This document shows, one piece after another, positions 1-9,428 of a stretch of DNA of 64,000 nucleotides. This stretch comes from Candidatus Phytoplasma oryzae (lineage in GTDB: Bacteria > Bacillota_I > Bacilli_A > Acholeplasmatales > Acholeplasmataceae). The stretch covers positions 46,478 through 110,477 of the forward strand of contig NZ_JHUK01000003.1 in the NCBI RefSeq assembly GCF_003263355.1. Direction: 5' to 3'. The position numbers were made by a program, and so were the translations under genes. The notes below the pieces were generated by a model. It ran no database searches. It was not told where the DNA came from and saw only the letters and a program-made list of their open reading frames with translations. Positions within the stretch are counted from its first letter, which is position 1; every line of letters starts with the position of its first letter.

Positions 1-1060
1 TATTATATTTTTCAAATAAAAGATTAAAAGTAATAATACCATCCGAAACATATGGAATTTCTGATAACACAAAATATCTAATAGCATCAACTGGAAAAAA
101 TTTTAATAAATCTTCAACATAAAGAACATTATTAGTAGATTTAGACATTTTTTTATTATTAAATAAAATCCAAGGATGAATTAAAAATTGTTTAGGTAAA
201 GGTAATTCTAAAGCCATTAATAAAATAGGCCAATAAATAAGATGAAAACGACTAATATCTTTCCCTATAACATGAAGATCGCAAGGCCAATAATAATTAA
301 ACTTTTTATTTTTGGTAAAAATGCAATTATCTTGCATAAGGCAATTAAAACCAGTAATATAATTACTTAAAGCATCAATCCAAACATAAACTATATGTTT
401 ACTATCTAATGTTAAAGGTATACCCCATTTAAAAGAAGTACGTGTAATGGATAAATCAGATAATGGTTCTTCTAATAAATTGAAAATTTCTTTTTTTCTT
501 TGTTTAGGGAGAATTAAATTTTTTTCACTTTGTAAATAATTTAATAATTTTTTTTGATAACGATGTAATTTTAAAAAATAAACTTCTTCAGAAGACCAAA
601 TAGGTTTTTCTCCATTTATTGTTTTTCCATTAATTAAATCTTTTTCAGATACAAAACTTTCTTCTGAAACAGAGTACCATCCTTCATATTTACCTAAATA
701 AACATCTTTTTTTTCAATTAATTTTTCTAAAATATATTGTACATTTTTTTTATGAAGTGCATGAGTAGTTCTAATAAAATAATCATACTTAATGTTCATT
801 AAATCATAAATTTTTTTAATTTTATCACTCACATTATTAACATATTTTTGACTACTAAAACCTTCTTTTTTGGCTTTTTGTTCTATTTTTTGTCCATGTT
901 CATCTGTTCCTGTTTGAAAATAAACATCATAACCTTTTAATCTTTTGAAACGTGTTATAACATCAGCTAAAATCATCTCATAAATATTACCAATATGAGG
1001 TATAGAAGAAGAATAAACAATAGAAGTTGAAATATAAAACTTCTTTTTTTTTATCAACAT
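1..1060 (-). CDS. metG: Methionyl-tRNA synthetase, 5' part (3' end beyond window)
   Basis: Charges tRNA-Met with methionine for initiation and elongation. About 353 codons are visible; the C-terminal anticodon-binding part lies off the left edge. The class I signatures are both present: PHIGN (HIGH motif) at residues 21-25 and KMSKS at residues 304-308. The inserted knuckle region reads GWYSVSEESF where many bacterial enzymes carry CxxC zinc ligands, so this looks like a zinc-free form. The ATG at 1060 is preceded by AAGGAG located in the last codons of rsmI, with a long spacer (about 16 nt). It is the last visible gene of the tmk-holB-rsmI-metG run, a common Firmicute order. Partial only because of the window edge. 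Confidence 0.95.
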   Translation of the reverse strand, partial: MLIKKKKFYISTSIVYSSSIPHIGNIYEMILADVITRFKRLKGYDVYFQTGTDEHGQKIEQKAKKEGFSSQKYVNNVSDKIKKIYDLMNIKYDYFIRTTHALHKKNVQYILEKLIEKKDVYLGKYEGWYSVSEESFVSEKDLINGKTINGEKPIWSSEEVYFLKLHRYQKKLLNYLQSEKNLILPKQRKKEIFNLLEEPLSDLSITRTSFKWGIPLTLDSKHIVYVWIDALSNYITGFNCLMQDNCIFTKNKKFNYYWPCDLHVIGKDISRFHLIYWPILLMALELPLPKQFLIHPWILFNNKKMSKSTNNVLYVEDLLKFFPVDAIRYFVLSEIPYVSDGIITFNLLFEKYN

Positions 1061-1070
1061 ATTTTTGATT

Positions 1071-1943
1071 TCAATTCTCCTTTTTAAAAATATTTTTTAT
1101 AACTTTGTATTCATTATAAATATCTTTTTTTTTTATTTTTCTTTCTTTAGCTACTTTTTGAAAAGCTTCTTTTTCATCAAAACCTCTTTTTAAAAAAAAC
1201 ATAATATGATCATCTAAGCTTAAGTTTTTATAATAAGGATATATTTCTTTATTATTCTCAATTAATAAAACATATTCACCTTTTAAAGATAATTTTTCTT
1301 TTAAAATAGTTTCAATATCACCATTAATAATAGTCTCGAATTTTTTAGTTAATTCACGTGATAAAGAAATATTACTATAATAAAAATATTTCTTAATTTG
1401 TAATAAAGTTTTATAAATTCTTAAAGCTGATTCATAAAAAATAAGTGTTCCTTCGAATAAACAATAATTTAAAAACAAATCTTCTTGTAATTTTTTATTT
1501 TTAGGCACAAATCCGAAAAATATAAAAGGTGTTTTAAAAGAAGAAATACTAAAAGCAGATAAAAAAGCTGAAGGTCCAGGAATAGTAGTTACATAAAAAC
1601 CACTTTTTTTAATTTCTTGAACTAAAAAAAGACCTGGATCACTGATTATAGGAGTGCCAGCATTACTAATTAAAGCTAAATTTTTTCCAGATCTTAATAA
1701 AAATAAAATTTTTTGTAAACGTTTTTTTTCGTTATATTTATGTAAAGAAATTAATTTATTTTTGAAATTATAATATTTTAAAATTTTTTGTGCTTTTCTG
1801 GTATCTTCGGCTAAAATATAATCAACTTCTTTTAATGTTGCTAAAGCTCTAAAACTTAAATCAGACATATTACCGATAGGAGTTGAAACTAAAAATAAAG
1901 TTTGTTTTTTTTGCATAAAAGTTTTTTGAATAATTATAGTCAT
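1071..1943 (-). CDS. rsmI: 16S rRNA (cytidine(1402)-2'-O)-methyltransferase RsmI
   Basis: SAM-dependent tetrapyrrole-methylase-fold enzyme that 2'-O-methylates C1402 in the 16S rRNA decoding centre. The family hallmarks are visible: VSTPIGNMSDLS at residues 19-30, AEDTRK at 45-50 and SNAGTPIISDPG near 93-104. At 290 aa it is of normal length. Two starts are possible: ATG 1943, three bases after holB, or ATG 1916 (residue 10), which gives a more typical N-terminus; neither has a clear Shine-Dalgarno. The gene ends in TGA, part of the evidence that UGA is a stop here. It sits between holB and metG and is probably co-transcribed with them. Confidence 0.93.
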   Translation of the reverse strand: MTIIIQKTFMQKKQTLFLVSTPIGNMSDLSFRALATLKEVDYILAEDTRKAQKILKYYNFKNKLISLHKYNEKKRLQKILFLLRSGKNLALISNAGTPIISDPGLFLVQEIKKSGFYVTTIPGPSAFLSAFSISSFKTPFIFFGFVPKNKKLQEDLFLNYCLFEGTLIFYESALRIYKTLLQIKKYFYYSNISLSRELTKKFETIINGDIETILKEKLSLKGEYVLLIENNKEIYPYYKNLSLDDHIMFFLKRGFDEKEAFQKVAKERKIKKKDIYNEYKVIKNIFKKEN

Positions 1944-1945
1944 AT

Positions 1946-2944
1946 TTAATAATTTTTATTTCTTTCTTCAAATAAAAAATTTTTTTGAATTTTTTCTATT
2001 TCAATAAACAAAAACATAAAACATAACTCAGAATCTAAAACATAACTTTTCTGTTCTATTGTAAGAAAAATATTTAAAAAAATATTAACATCTTCAAGAG
2101 ATAATTTATTAAAAAAAGGTGTATTTAATAAATTCAAGGGAAAAATAAAATTCATTTTTCTTTTAAAAAAGTATAAATCTAAAAAAAATCTTGTTATCAC
2201 AAATAAAAAATCATTAATAAATTTTTTTTCATCTAATAATGATTTATTATCTAAAAAAAAATGAATAAAAGAAAAATTTTTTTGAAGATTATTCACAAAA
2301 ACCAAAAAAAATTTTTTAAAAGTAATATAATAATTATTTTCTGTTTCTTTATTATCATTTTTTAGAAATCTATCATCTAATAAAAAATTTAAAATATTAT
2401 CTAATTTATCTTTTAAATTATTATTTAATAAAAAAGTTTTGTCTTTTCGATTTTCAGTGATTAAAAAAAAATCTAAATAAAATAATTGTGATCTTGAAAC
2501 TATAGTTGACAATACTGAATTATGATTATTAGTTATTAAAATCCCTAAAGTATCATTATTAATAGGATTTTCTAAAAAATACAATAAACTATTAGCAGCT
2601 TCATAAGAAATATTTTCAATTTGATTAATAACGTAAACTTTTTTAGTTTGTAATAAAGAAGTTTGGTAAAAATATCTTTTCATTTCTAAAATTTGCTCTT
2701 TTTTAATCAATAAATCTTTACTAGATGATAAATAGTAAAAATTAGGATAAGAAAATTTTTTAATTAAATATTTTAAATTAGGTATAAAACAATCATTTTT
2801 TAGAAATTCATACGCTAAATCAAATATAAAAGAAAGAGTATTTTCATTATTGTTAACAGTTTCGAATAAATAAAGATGAATTAACCTTTTATTTTTAATA
2901 ATTGTTTTAAATTTTTCTAATAAATATTGTCTTTTATTATTCAT
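1946..2944 (-). CDS. holB: DNA polymerase III delta' subunit
   Basis: Clamp-loader subunit that helps place the sliding clamp on DNA. The AAA+-like core is recognisable by YEAANSLLYFLENP at residues 114-127 and the following VSRSQLF near 149-155, the arginine-finger-type segment of delta' proteins. The N-terminal part lacks a Walker A lysine loop, as expected of delta' rather than DnaX. It is 332 aa, and the C-terminal half is low-complexity and rich in F, L, N and K, as is common at this base composition. The neighbours tmk (3-nt gap) and rsmI (2-nt gap) reproduce the tmk-holB order of Firmicutes. Confidence 0.88.
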   Translation of the reverse strand: MNNKRQYLLEKFKTIIKNKRLIHLYLFETVNNNENTLSFIFDLAYEFLKNDCFIPNLKYLIKKFSYPNFYYLSSSKDLLIKKEQILEMKRYFYQTSLLQTKKVYVINQIENISYEAANSLLYFLENPINNDTLGILITNNHNSVLSTIVSRSQLFYLDFFLITENRKDKTFLLNNNLKDKLDNILNFLLDDRFLKNDNKETENNYYITFKKFFLVFVNNLQKNFSFIHFFLDNKSLLDEKKFINDFLFVITRFFLDLYFFKRKMNFIFPLNLLNTPFFNKLSLEDVNIFLNIFLTIEQKSYVLDSELCFMFLFIEIEKIQKNFLFEERNKNY

Positions 2945-2946
2945 AA

Positions 2947-3573
2947 TTATTTTTTTAAAAAACTATTTATTTTTGATTCAATTATTTTTTCTATTTCTGG
3001 TAAAGAGCGATTAGCATCAACTTTATGAATTCTTTTTGAATACTTTTGACATAATTTCAAATAACCATATCTTACTTTTTTATGAAAATTAATATTTTTT
3101 AAATCAAAATACTCTATTTTACTTTTTCTTTCTTTTTTTAATCTTTTTAAACCTATTTTAGGTTCTAAATCTAAATAAAAAGTGATATCAGGTAAATATT
3201 TAAAAGCAAAAAAATTAATATTATGAATAAATTTTTCTCCTAATTGTCTAGCATATCCTTGATAAGCTAAAGAAGAATCTATATAACGATCACAAATTAC
3301 AATTTTTTTTTTTTTTAATGCTGGAATTATAATTTTTTTTAAATGTTCTATTCTATCAGCTGCAAATAATAAAGCTTCTGTATAATTATCTATCTTATCT
3401 TGAAATGTCAATAACATTTCTTTAATTAAAATATTAAATTTATTAGAATTATTTTCATTTCCTCCAGGTTCTTTTGTTAAAATAACAGAAAAATTTTGAC
3501 TTATTTTATGAAATAAATAATTTGCTAAAGTAGTTTTGCCTGCTCCTTCGCATCCTTCAAAAGAAATAAACAT
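2947..3573 (-). CDS. tmk: Thymidylate kinase
   Basis: Phosphorylates dTMP to dTDP in dTTP synthesis. The P-loop EGCEGAGKTT covers residues 6-15, DRYIDSS begins at residue 95 (the DRY motif), and the downstream SSLAYQGYARQLG segment matches the substrate-binding region. The length (208 aa) is standard. The N-terminus MFISFEG is the usual family start, which supports ATG 3573. In organisms that lack de novo pyrimidine synthesis this step is indispensable for salvaged thymidine. First gene of the tmk-holB-rsmI-metG run. Confidence 0.96.
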   Translation of the reverse strand: MFISFEGCEGAGKTTLANYLFHKISQNFSVILTKEPGGNENNSNKFNILIKEMLLTFQDKIDNYTEALLFAADRIEHLKKIIIPALKKKKIVICDRYIDSSLAYQGYARQLGEKFIHNINFFAFKYLPDITFYLDLEPKIGLKRLKKERKSKIEYFDLKNINFHKKVRYGYLKLCQKYSKRIHKVDANRSLPEIEKIIESKINSFLKK

Positions 3574-3601
3574 ATTTAATACTATCCTTTTTTTTGTATA
3601 T

Positions 3602-4330
3602 TTAATAAAAAACTTTTTTTAAATAAAGACCACAAGGTGGTGCCACAAAAGGTAATTTTTTTTTAGTTTTTAAATTAAACATATTTTGTAAATCTAAAAA
3701 ACTCTTTTGTTTTTGACCAATTTTAATCAAAAAACCAACTAAAAACAAAATCATTTGTTTTAAAAAACTTTTTCCGTGAAAAAATAAACAATATTTTAAT
3801 TCCGTTTCTTTTGAAAAAACTTTAAAAATATGCCGAATAGAACTTTTATTTTTATTTTTGTTACTAGTAAACAAAAAAAAATTTTGTTCACCTTCTAATA
3901 AAGTTAAAGCTTGATTGATCAAAATAAAATTTAAATTTTTAAAATAAACTTGAAAACGACAATTAAAAGAATTTAAAGATGTTTTAGAAAAAACATATTT
4001 ATAAATTTTAGATTTTGCGCTATAACGAGCATGAAAAGAATTATGAACTTTTTCTATATCTATAACCCTTATATCTTTTGGTAAAGCAATATTTAAAATT
4101 TTTTTAAAAATATTAGGAAAAATAAAAAAGTTGGTTTTAAAATGTACAACTTGACCTAAAGCATGTACCCCTTTGTCTGTTCTACTAGAAGCAAATGTAT
4201 TAATTTTTTTTTTAGTTATTTTAAATAAAGATTTTTCTAACATAGATTGAATAGTTTTTAAAAAAGGTTGTTTTTGATAACCATAATAATCAGTTCCATC
4301 GTAACTTAAAATTAATTTATAAGTAGTCAT
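3602..4330 (-). CDS. truA: tRNA pseudouridine(38-40) synthase TruA
   Basis: Converts uridines 38-40 of the tRNA anticodon arm to pseudouridine. The catalytic segment SSRTDKGVHALG is present with the nucleophile Asp at residue 52, and the YDGTDYYGYQ start motif lies at 10-19. It is 242 aa, slightly shorter than the B. subtilis enzyme. It lies directly downstream of ecfT, the same order (ecfA1-ecfA2-ecfT-truA) as in Bacillus, though rplM-rpsI, which follow there, are 47 kb away here. Confidence 0.95.
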   Translation of the reverse strand: MTTYKLILSYDGTDYYGYQKQPFLKTIQSMLEKSLFKITKKKINTFASSRTDKGVHALGQVVHFKTNFFIFPNIFKKILNIALPKDIRVIDIEKVHNSFHARYSAKSKIYKYVFSKTSLNSFNCRFQVYFKNLNFILINQALTLLEGEQNFFLFTSNKNKNKSSIRHIFKVFSKETELKYCLFFHGKSFLKQMILFLVGFLIKIGQKQKSFLDLQNMFNLKTKKKLPFVAPPCGLYLKKVFY

Positions 4331-4386
4331 AATTCAATTTATATTAAACCTCTTTTTTTATGTATTTTTGTTAAAAAAATAAAAAA

Positions 4387-5367
4387 CTAGTAAAAAAAAC
4401 TATATACAAAAAAAAATAAAACAATAAATAATATCAAATAGTCATTTATACTCATTTTATAAAAAGAAAGTTTAGTACGTGAATTACCTAAAATAAAACC
4501 TCTCGTTTCCATAGCATTAGCTAAAACAAAAGATTTTTGAAAAACTAAAATAAAAATAGGGATTATTAAAGCTAATAAAAAATAAATTTTTTTAAAAATA
4601 TTATTAGTATAAAAATTCAAACCTCTAGATATTTGTGCTTTAATAATTCTATGAACTTCATTTAATAAAAAAGGAATAGACATGAAAATTAATGATAACA
4701 TAATTGTAAAAATTTCAACAGGAATTCCAATTTTTTTCAAAGGTTTGAAAATAATTTCTAAACCATCATTAATTTCCATAAAAGAAGTAGTTTCACTTAT
4801 TAAAATATTTAGAATCAATATTAATAAAATACGAAAAAAAACTATAATTATTTTTAATAAATCTTTAGTTTTAAAAAATAGAATTTGTATATTATATACA
4901 TATATATCATTAATAAAAAGAATAAAAGGAATCATAAATAAAATAATCATATTGATTAACCAATAAATATTTTTATTTATTTTTTTTTTAAAAAAAAACC
5001 AAAATAATAAAAAAATAATAAAAAACCAAAAAAAAGTATGTTTAAAACAATAAATTTTAAAATATTTTTCTGAAGGTTGATCAAAAGAAAAATAAATTAA
5101 AAAACTAAAAAAAATAAAAAATTTTAGATGAAGAAACTTTTTTATTAACTCCATAAAAGAAAAATTAATAGAAAATAACAATAAAAATAAAGTTATAGTA
5201 ACGAAAAAAAAAGGTAAAAAAGATAATAAAAGACTTATTTTTTTTTTTTCTTGAAATAAAAAATCAAAATTCAAAGTAAAAATAATTTTAAATAAAAGAA
5301 TAGTTAAAATAATCTTTAAAGCAGGATTGATAGAAAATAAAAAAGATTTTTTTTTTATTAATATCAT
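4387..5367 (-). CDS. ecfT: ECF transporter transmembrane component EcfT
   Basis: Scaffold membrane protein of energy-coupling-factor vitamin/metal importers; it links the EcfA1/EcfA2 ATPases to interchangeable substrate-binding S components. It has several hydrophobic helices in the first 200 residues, then a cytoplasmic coupling region with two R-G motifs: SRG at 247-249 and TRG at 288-290, the latter inside ANAMETRGF (family form AMEARGY). The family consensus is A-R-G at both sites, so the alanines are replaced here. At 326 aa it is longer than the usual ~265, mainly because of extra hydrophobic sequence near the N-terminus. No S-component gene lies in this window, so the substrate is unknown. 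Confidence 0.9.
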   Translation of the reverse strand: MILIKKKSFLFSINPALKIILTILLFKIIFTLNFDFLFQEKKKISLLLSFLPFFFVTITLFLLLFSINFSFMELIKKFLHLKFFIFFSFLIYFSFDQPSEKYFKIYCFKHTFFWFFIIFLLFWFFFKKKINKNIYWLINMIILFMIPFILFINDIYVYNIQILFFKTKDLLKIIIVFFRILLILILNILISETTSFMEINDGLEIIFKPLKKIGIPVEIFTIMLSLIFMSIPFLLNEVHRIIKAQISRGLNFYTNNIFKKIYFLLALIIPIFILVFQKSFVLANAMETRGFILGNSRTKLSFYKMSINDYLILFIVLFFFVYSFFY

Positions 5368-5376
5368 GATTATATT

Positions 5377-6234
5377 TTATTTTTTTCCTTTTTCATTTTC
5401 TATCAAATAATTTAATAATTGTTTAAAATCATATTTTAATTCAAATTTAATTCCTATTTTTTTATTTAAAAAATTTAAAATTTTAAATGATTGTGGTTCT
5501 GATGAAAAATTACATTGATTCATAATTTTGGGCATAAAAAAATAATCCTTTTTACCATAAAAAATAATTTCTCCTTTATCTAAAAGTAAAACCTTACTAG
5601 CATATTTAGCTACTAAATCTATATTATGAGTAATAAAGATAATAGTTTTTTTTTCATTTTTATTTTGTTTTTTTAAAATATTCATAATTTCTATTTGTGA
5701 TTTAGAATCTAAACCTCTTGTTGGTTCATCTAAAATCAAAATAGAAGGCTCCATAGATAAAACACCAGCAATAGCTACTTTTCTTTGTTGACCTCCGGAT
5801 AATTTAAAAGGAGAAATATTAAAAAATTCTTTCGAAATTCCTACTTTAATTAAAGATTCAATAGCAATTTTTTCAGATTCTAAATTACTTTTATTAAAAT
5901 TTTTAGGAGCGAACATTACATCTTTTAAAACAGTAGTTTCGAATAGTTGATATTCAGGAAATTGAAAAACTAAACCTATTTTTCTTTTTAATAAAAATAA
6001 TTCCTTATTAGATGTTTTATAATTTATTCTTTTACCAAATAAATCTATATATCCTTTTGATGGTAATAATAAATTATTCATTAATTGAACTAAAGTAGAT
6101 TTGCCTGATCCTACTTTACCAAGTAAAGCAATAAATTCATTCTTTGGATTTATTTTTAAATTAATATTTTTTAAAACATATTTTTTTTCTTTTTTATTAT
6201 AAGAAAAACTTACGTTTGTAAACTGTATTCCCAT
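5377..6234 (-). CDS. ecfA2: ECF transporter ATPase EcfA2
   Basis: ATP-binding subunit of the group II ECF importer. Walker A is GKVGSGKST (39-47), the Q-loop region reads FQFPEYQLFE (about 90-99, a typical EcfA2 sequence), the ABC signature is LSGGQQ (145-150) and Walker B is ILILDEPT with catalytic Glu170. It is 285 aa, the normal length. The start overlaps the end of ecfA1 by 25 nt, implying translational coupling. It is the second gene of the ecfA1-ecfA2-ecfT-truA module. Confidence 0.94.
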   Translation of the reverse strand: MGIQFTNVSFSYNKKEKKYVLKNINLKINPKNEFIALLGKVGSGKSTLVQLMNNLLLPSKGYIDLFGKRINYKTSNKELFLLKRKIGLVFQFPEYQLFETTVLKDVMFAPKNFNKSNLESEKIAIESLIKVGISKEFFNISPFKLSGGQQRKVAIAGVLSMEPSILILDEPTRGLDSKSQIEIMNILKKQNKNEKKTIIFITHNIDLVAKYASKVLLLDKGEIIFYGKKDYFFMPKIMNQCNFSSEPQSFKILNFLNKKIGIKFELKYDFKQLLNYLIENEKGKK

Positions 6235-7031
6235 AGTTTATCCTTTAGTTTCATTAAATAATTAGGATTCATTTTTTTCATATATTTTTCTTTACAAAAT
6301 TCACTATATAATTGTAGCGATAAAGGTAAATTAAAAAAAAATTTTTTTAAAAATACAGTATCTTTTAAAAAATTACGAGATTGATCATGTCTCCATAAAG
6401 AACCATTATTTAATATTATTATCTCATCACTTTTTAGCGCTAAAGAAAAATCATGTGTAATAGTAATTATAATTTTATTTTTTTTATGAAGTGTATGAAT
6501 AATACTATTAATTTCTTTAACCCCTTCAGGATCTAAAAAAGAGGTAGGTTCATCAAAAATAACTATTTTAGGTTCCAAAGCTAAAACTGAAGCTATAGCA
6601 ACTTTTTGTTTTTGACCACCAGATAGTTCTTGTGGTTTTTTATCTAATAAATCTAAAATACCTAACATAGAAGCATATTTATAAATTATTTGATGAATTT
6701 TTTCTCTTGAGATTTTTTTATTTTCTAAACCAAAAGCTATATCACTTTTCACATCAAATCCAATAAATTGATGATCAGGATTTTGAAAAATAATACCCAT
6801 TAAAGAACGTAAATCAACAATTGTATTTTCATTTAACTCTAAATTATTAATCCAAATTTTACCTTCAAAAGAAGATGGAAATAAACCCATTAAAATTTGA
6901 GCTAAAGTCGATTTACCAGAACCATTATGACCAATTATAGAAACCCATTTATTATCAGAAATTTGAAAATTCAAATTTTTCAAAACTTTTATTTTATTGA
7001 AACTAAAATTTAAATTTTTAACAATTATCAT
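6210..7031 (-). CDS. ecfA1: ECF transporter ATPase EcfA1
   Basis: Partner ATPase of EcfA2 in the ECF importer. Walker A GHNGSGKST lies at 34-42, the Q-loop FQNPDHQ near 82-88, the signature LSGGQ at 136-140, and Walker B IVIFDEPT with Glu161. FQNPDxQ distinguishes EcfA1 from EcfA2 (FQFPExQ). At 273 aa it is normal length. The gene lies 110 nt downstream of rplQ; there is no strong Shine-Dalgarno before ATG 7031, so expression may depend on read-through from the alpha operon or on a weak promoter in the gap. Confidence 0.93.
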   Translation of the reverse strand: MIIVKNLNFSFNKIKVLKNLNFQISDNKWVSIIGHNGSGKSTLAQILMGLFPSSFEGKIWINNLELNENTIVDLRSLMGIIFQNPDHQFIGFDVKSDIAFGLENKKISREKIHQIIYKYASMLGILDLLDKKPQELSGGQKQKVAIASVLALEPKIVIFDEPTSFLDPEGVKEINSIIHTLHKKNKIIITITHDFSLALKSDEIIILNNGSLWRHDQSRNFLKDTVFLKKFFFNLPLSLQLYSEFCKEKYMKKMNPNYLMKLKDKLWEYSLQT

Positions 7032-7097
7032 TTGTCTTTAATAACCTAATTATTTTTTATAAAACATATTATATTAATATTTAATATAATCAACCTA

Positions 7098-7132
7098 ATC
7101 AAATAAAAAATTTTATTTATTTTTAATTTGAT
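7098..7132 (-). terminator. Possible weak hairpin after rplQ
   Basis: An imperfect inverted repeat (ATCAAAT...ATTTGAT arms) sits just after the rplQ stop, in the gap before ecfA1. No uridine run follows, so it may be only a partial terminator at the end of the long ribosomal-protein transcript. Confidence 0.3.
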
Positions 7133-7141
7133 AAAATATCA

Positions 7142-7495
7142 TTATACTAAAGAAATAAAAGCCATAGGTGCAGAATCACCTCTACGATATTCACTTTTAA
7201 TAATCCTTGTATATCCACTATTTCTGTTAGGATATCTTTTAGACAGATCTTGAAATAACTTTTGTAAAATAGTTTGTTTTTCATTAATTTTTTGATTAAA
7301 AAAAAGAAGTAAAACTTTTCTTTTAGTATTAAAATTCGTTTTTTTACTTAAATTAATCACTTTATCAAATATTTTTTTCAATTCTTTAGCTTTTGATTCA
7401 GTAGTATAAATACGTTCATAAATTATTAAACTAGATACTAAACTTTTCATTAAAGATTTTTTTTGTGAAGTATTTCTTCTTAATCTGCTATACAT
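7142..7495 (-). CDS. rplQ: 50S ribosomal protein L17
   Basis: Large-subunit protein near the tunnel exit. It begins MYSRLRRNTSQKKSLMKSL, a variant of the usual RKLgRts.hR..l...l start, and ends with the typical RYPNRNSGYTRI and RRGDSAPMAFISLV (residues about 89-117). It is 117 aa, the usual length. It lies 93 nt after rpoA as the last gene of the alpha operon; the gap contains the AAAGGTAAT-type ribosome binding site. Confidence 0.96.
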   Translation of the reverse strand: MYSRLRRNTSQKKSLMKSLVSSLIIYERIYTTESKAKELKKIFDKVINLSKKTNFNTKRKVLLLFFNQKINEKQTILQKLFQDLSKRYPNRNSGYTRIIKSEYRRGDSAPMAFISLV

Positions 7496-7588
7496 TTTTA
7501 ATATTTATTACCTTTCCTTTTATTTATAAAATATATCATATTCTTCTATATTATAATCAAAATAAATATTTTTTTATATTTTAGATTA

Positions 7589-8560
7589 TTAATCATTATC
7601 ATCATCTTTATTATCTGGTTTAAAACAAAGTCCAAATTCTTTCATTTTATTCTTTAATTCTTCTAAAGATTTTTTTCCTAAACTATGTAATTTAGTAATA
7701 AATTTTTCACTTCGTCTTGTTAATTCTTCAACAGTAGTTATTCCTGATTTTTTTAAACTATTAAATAATCTTACTGAAACTTCTAATTGATCAATTCTTA
7801 AATCCAAAGCATGATTATAACTTTTTATTTCTGGTTCATAAATAAAATCTATTTGTTTAGCTTTCTCAGATAATTCAGCTAAAGAATAAAAATAATCTAC
7901 TAAAATTTTAGCAGCAGTAGCTAAAGCTTCTTTAGAAGTAATAGATTTATTAGTTTCTATTTCTAAAATTAATTCTTCTTTATTGTTTAATTTTTGTTCT
8001 ACATTATAAGCAACTCTTAAAACAGGTGTATATAAAGAATCCATAGAAATAACTCCAAATTTATTTTTGCTATAAATTTTATTTTCTTCTGAACTAACAT
8101 ACCCAATACCTCGTCTTACAGTAATTTCCATTTTAAAATGAACATTACTAGATGATAAATGAGCAATAACTTGATCTTTATTAATAATTTCAACTCCTTC
8201 CACAGGAGAAAAATTAGCTGCTGTTATAACTTGTTCTCCAATAGCATCAATTTCCATTTTTGTTTCAAAATCATCTTCCGGAGAATTAACGAAAATAACA
8301 ACTTTTTTTAAATTTAAAATAATAGACATAACATCTTCATAAACACCTTGAATAACACTAAATTCATGTTCTACCCCTTGAATATAAACATTCACAATAG
8401 ATGCTCCTGGTAAAGAAGACAATAAAACTCTTCTCAAAGAATTACCAATTGTTATCCCGTAACCTTTTTCTAAACGTTGAATTACAAACCTTTGATTAAA
8501 TAAATCATAATTTTCTTCTTCATGTATCATAAAAGGTTTTATAAATTTTAATTTAACCAT
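7589..8560 (-). CDS. rpoA: RNA polymerase alpha subunit
   Basis: Assembly platform of RNA polymerase. The N-terminal domain (about 1-230) carries GYGITIGNSLRRVLLSSLPG near residues 34-53, the alpha dimerisation and beta-contact region. The C-terminal domain (about 255-315) has the helix-hairpin-helix order SVRLFNSLKKSGI...LHSLGKKSLEELKNKM that binds UP elements and activators. It is 323 aa, and the acidic tail DNKDDDND is short. It lies between rpsK and rplQ as in all Firmicutes. This alpha-CTD is a useful comparison for the unusual RpoC N-terminus in the same window. Confidence 0.98.
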   Translation of the reverse strand: MVKLKFIKPFMIHEEENYDLFNQRFVIQRLEKGYGITIGNSLRRVLLSSLPGASIVNVYIQGVEHEFSVIQGVYEDVMSIILNLKKVVIFVNSPEDDFETKMEIDAIGEQVITAANFSPVEGVEIINKDQVIAHLSSSNVHFKMEITVRRGIGYVSSEENKIYSKNKFGVISMDSLYTPVLRVAYNVEQKLNNKEELILEIETNKSITSKEALATAAKILVDYFYSLAELSEKAKQIDFIYEPEIKSYNHALDLRIDQLEVSVRLFNSLKKSGITTVEELTRRSEKFITKLHSLGKKSLEELKNKMKEFGLCFKPDNKDDDND

Positions 8561-8593
8561 TATAATTTTACTTTCTCCTTTTATAGTATATTT

Positions 8594-8989
8594 TTAACTA
8601 CGAGGTCTTTTGGGAGGTCTACAACCATTATGCGGAATTGGAGTCACATCTTTAATAGCTGTAATTTCTAAACCAGATTCTTGTAAAGAACGTATTGCGG
8701 TTTCTCTTCCTGATCCAGCGCCTTTAATAAAAACTTCAATCTTTTTCATACCTTGTTCTTTAGCTAAATCTGCTGCTTTTTTAGAAACTTGTTGAGCAGC
8801 AAAAGAAGTAGATTTTTTACTACCTTTAAAACCTACATGACCAGCACTAACGCAAGCAATTGTATTACCTTCTAAATCTGTAATATTTAAAATAGTATTA
8901 TTAAAGGTTGAGTGAATATGGGCAATACCATAAGGAACATTTTTTTTATTCTTTTTATTACGTTTTGTTTTTGTTTTTTTAAGACTCAT
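8594..8989 (-). CDS. rpsK: 30S ribosomal protein S11
   Basis: Small-subunit platform protein that contacts the 3' end of 16S rRNA near the E site. Conserved [13 protein letters not shown] (residues 21-33), [15 protein letters not shown] and the terminal [18 protein letters not shown] are present. It is 131 aa. The lysine-rich first 18 residues are typical. Tightly packed between rpsM (15-nt gap) and rpoA. Confidence 0.98.
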   Translation of the reverse strand: MSLKKTKTKRNKKNKKNVPYGIAHIHSTFNNTILNITDLEGNTIACVSAGHVGFKGSKKSTSFAAQQVSKKAADLAKEQGMKKIEVFIKGAGSGRETAIRSLQESGLEITAIKDVTPIPHNGCRPPKRPRS

Positions 8990-9004
8990 ATCATTAAAAT
9001 CCTT

Positions 9005-9397
9005 TTATTTTATATTTTTTATTTTTTTTTGATTTTTAGGAATTAAAGAAATACTTTTACGATTTTTTTTAGCTGTTTTAGCATTATTTCTTGTTTTTTG
9101 TCCTCTTACTGGTAAACCTTTTCTATGATGTATACCTCTGTCGCATCCTATCTCCATTAATCTTTTAATATTCATAGTCACTGCTCTTCTTAAAGAACCT
9201 TCAACATTTAATTTATTAACTTCAGACCTAATTTGTGTAATTTGTTCCTTTGTTAATTCTTGTACTTTAATATTCTCATTAATGTTTAAATCTTCTAAAA
9301 TTTTTTTAGAAGTTTTAATACCGATACCATAAATATAAGTTAAAGAAATAATAATTCGTTTATCACGTGGAATATCGATTCCTGCTATTCTTGCCAT
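9005..9397 (-). CDS. rpsM: 30S ribosomal protein S13
   Basis: Small-subunit head protein that contacts tRNA and bridges to the 50S subunit. [15 protein letters not shown] at the start, then YGIG and [15 protein letters not shown], and the [26 protein letters not shown] segment, here [22 protein letters not shown] (about residues 92-113). It is 130 aa with a basic tail. It follows rpmJ by 31 nt in the alpha operon. Confidence 0.97.
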   Translation of the reverse strand: MARIAGIDIPRDKRIIISLTYIYGIGIKTSKKILEDLNINENIKVQELTKEQITQIRSEVNKLNVEGSLRRAVTMNIKRLMEIGCDRGIHHRKGLPVRGQKTRNNAKTAKKNRKSISLIPKNQKKIKNIK

Positions 9398-9428
9398 TTT
9401 TCTAAATTATTTATCCTTTCAAATTTTT

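Noticed and set aside
4682..4966. A 94-codon plus-strand open frame
   Set aside because: It is the shadow of ecfT and has low-complexity I/K/N composition only.
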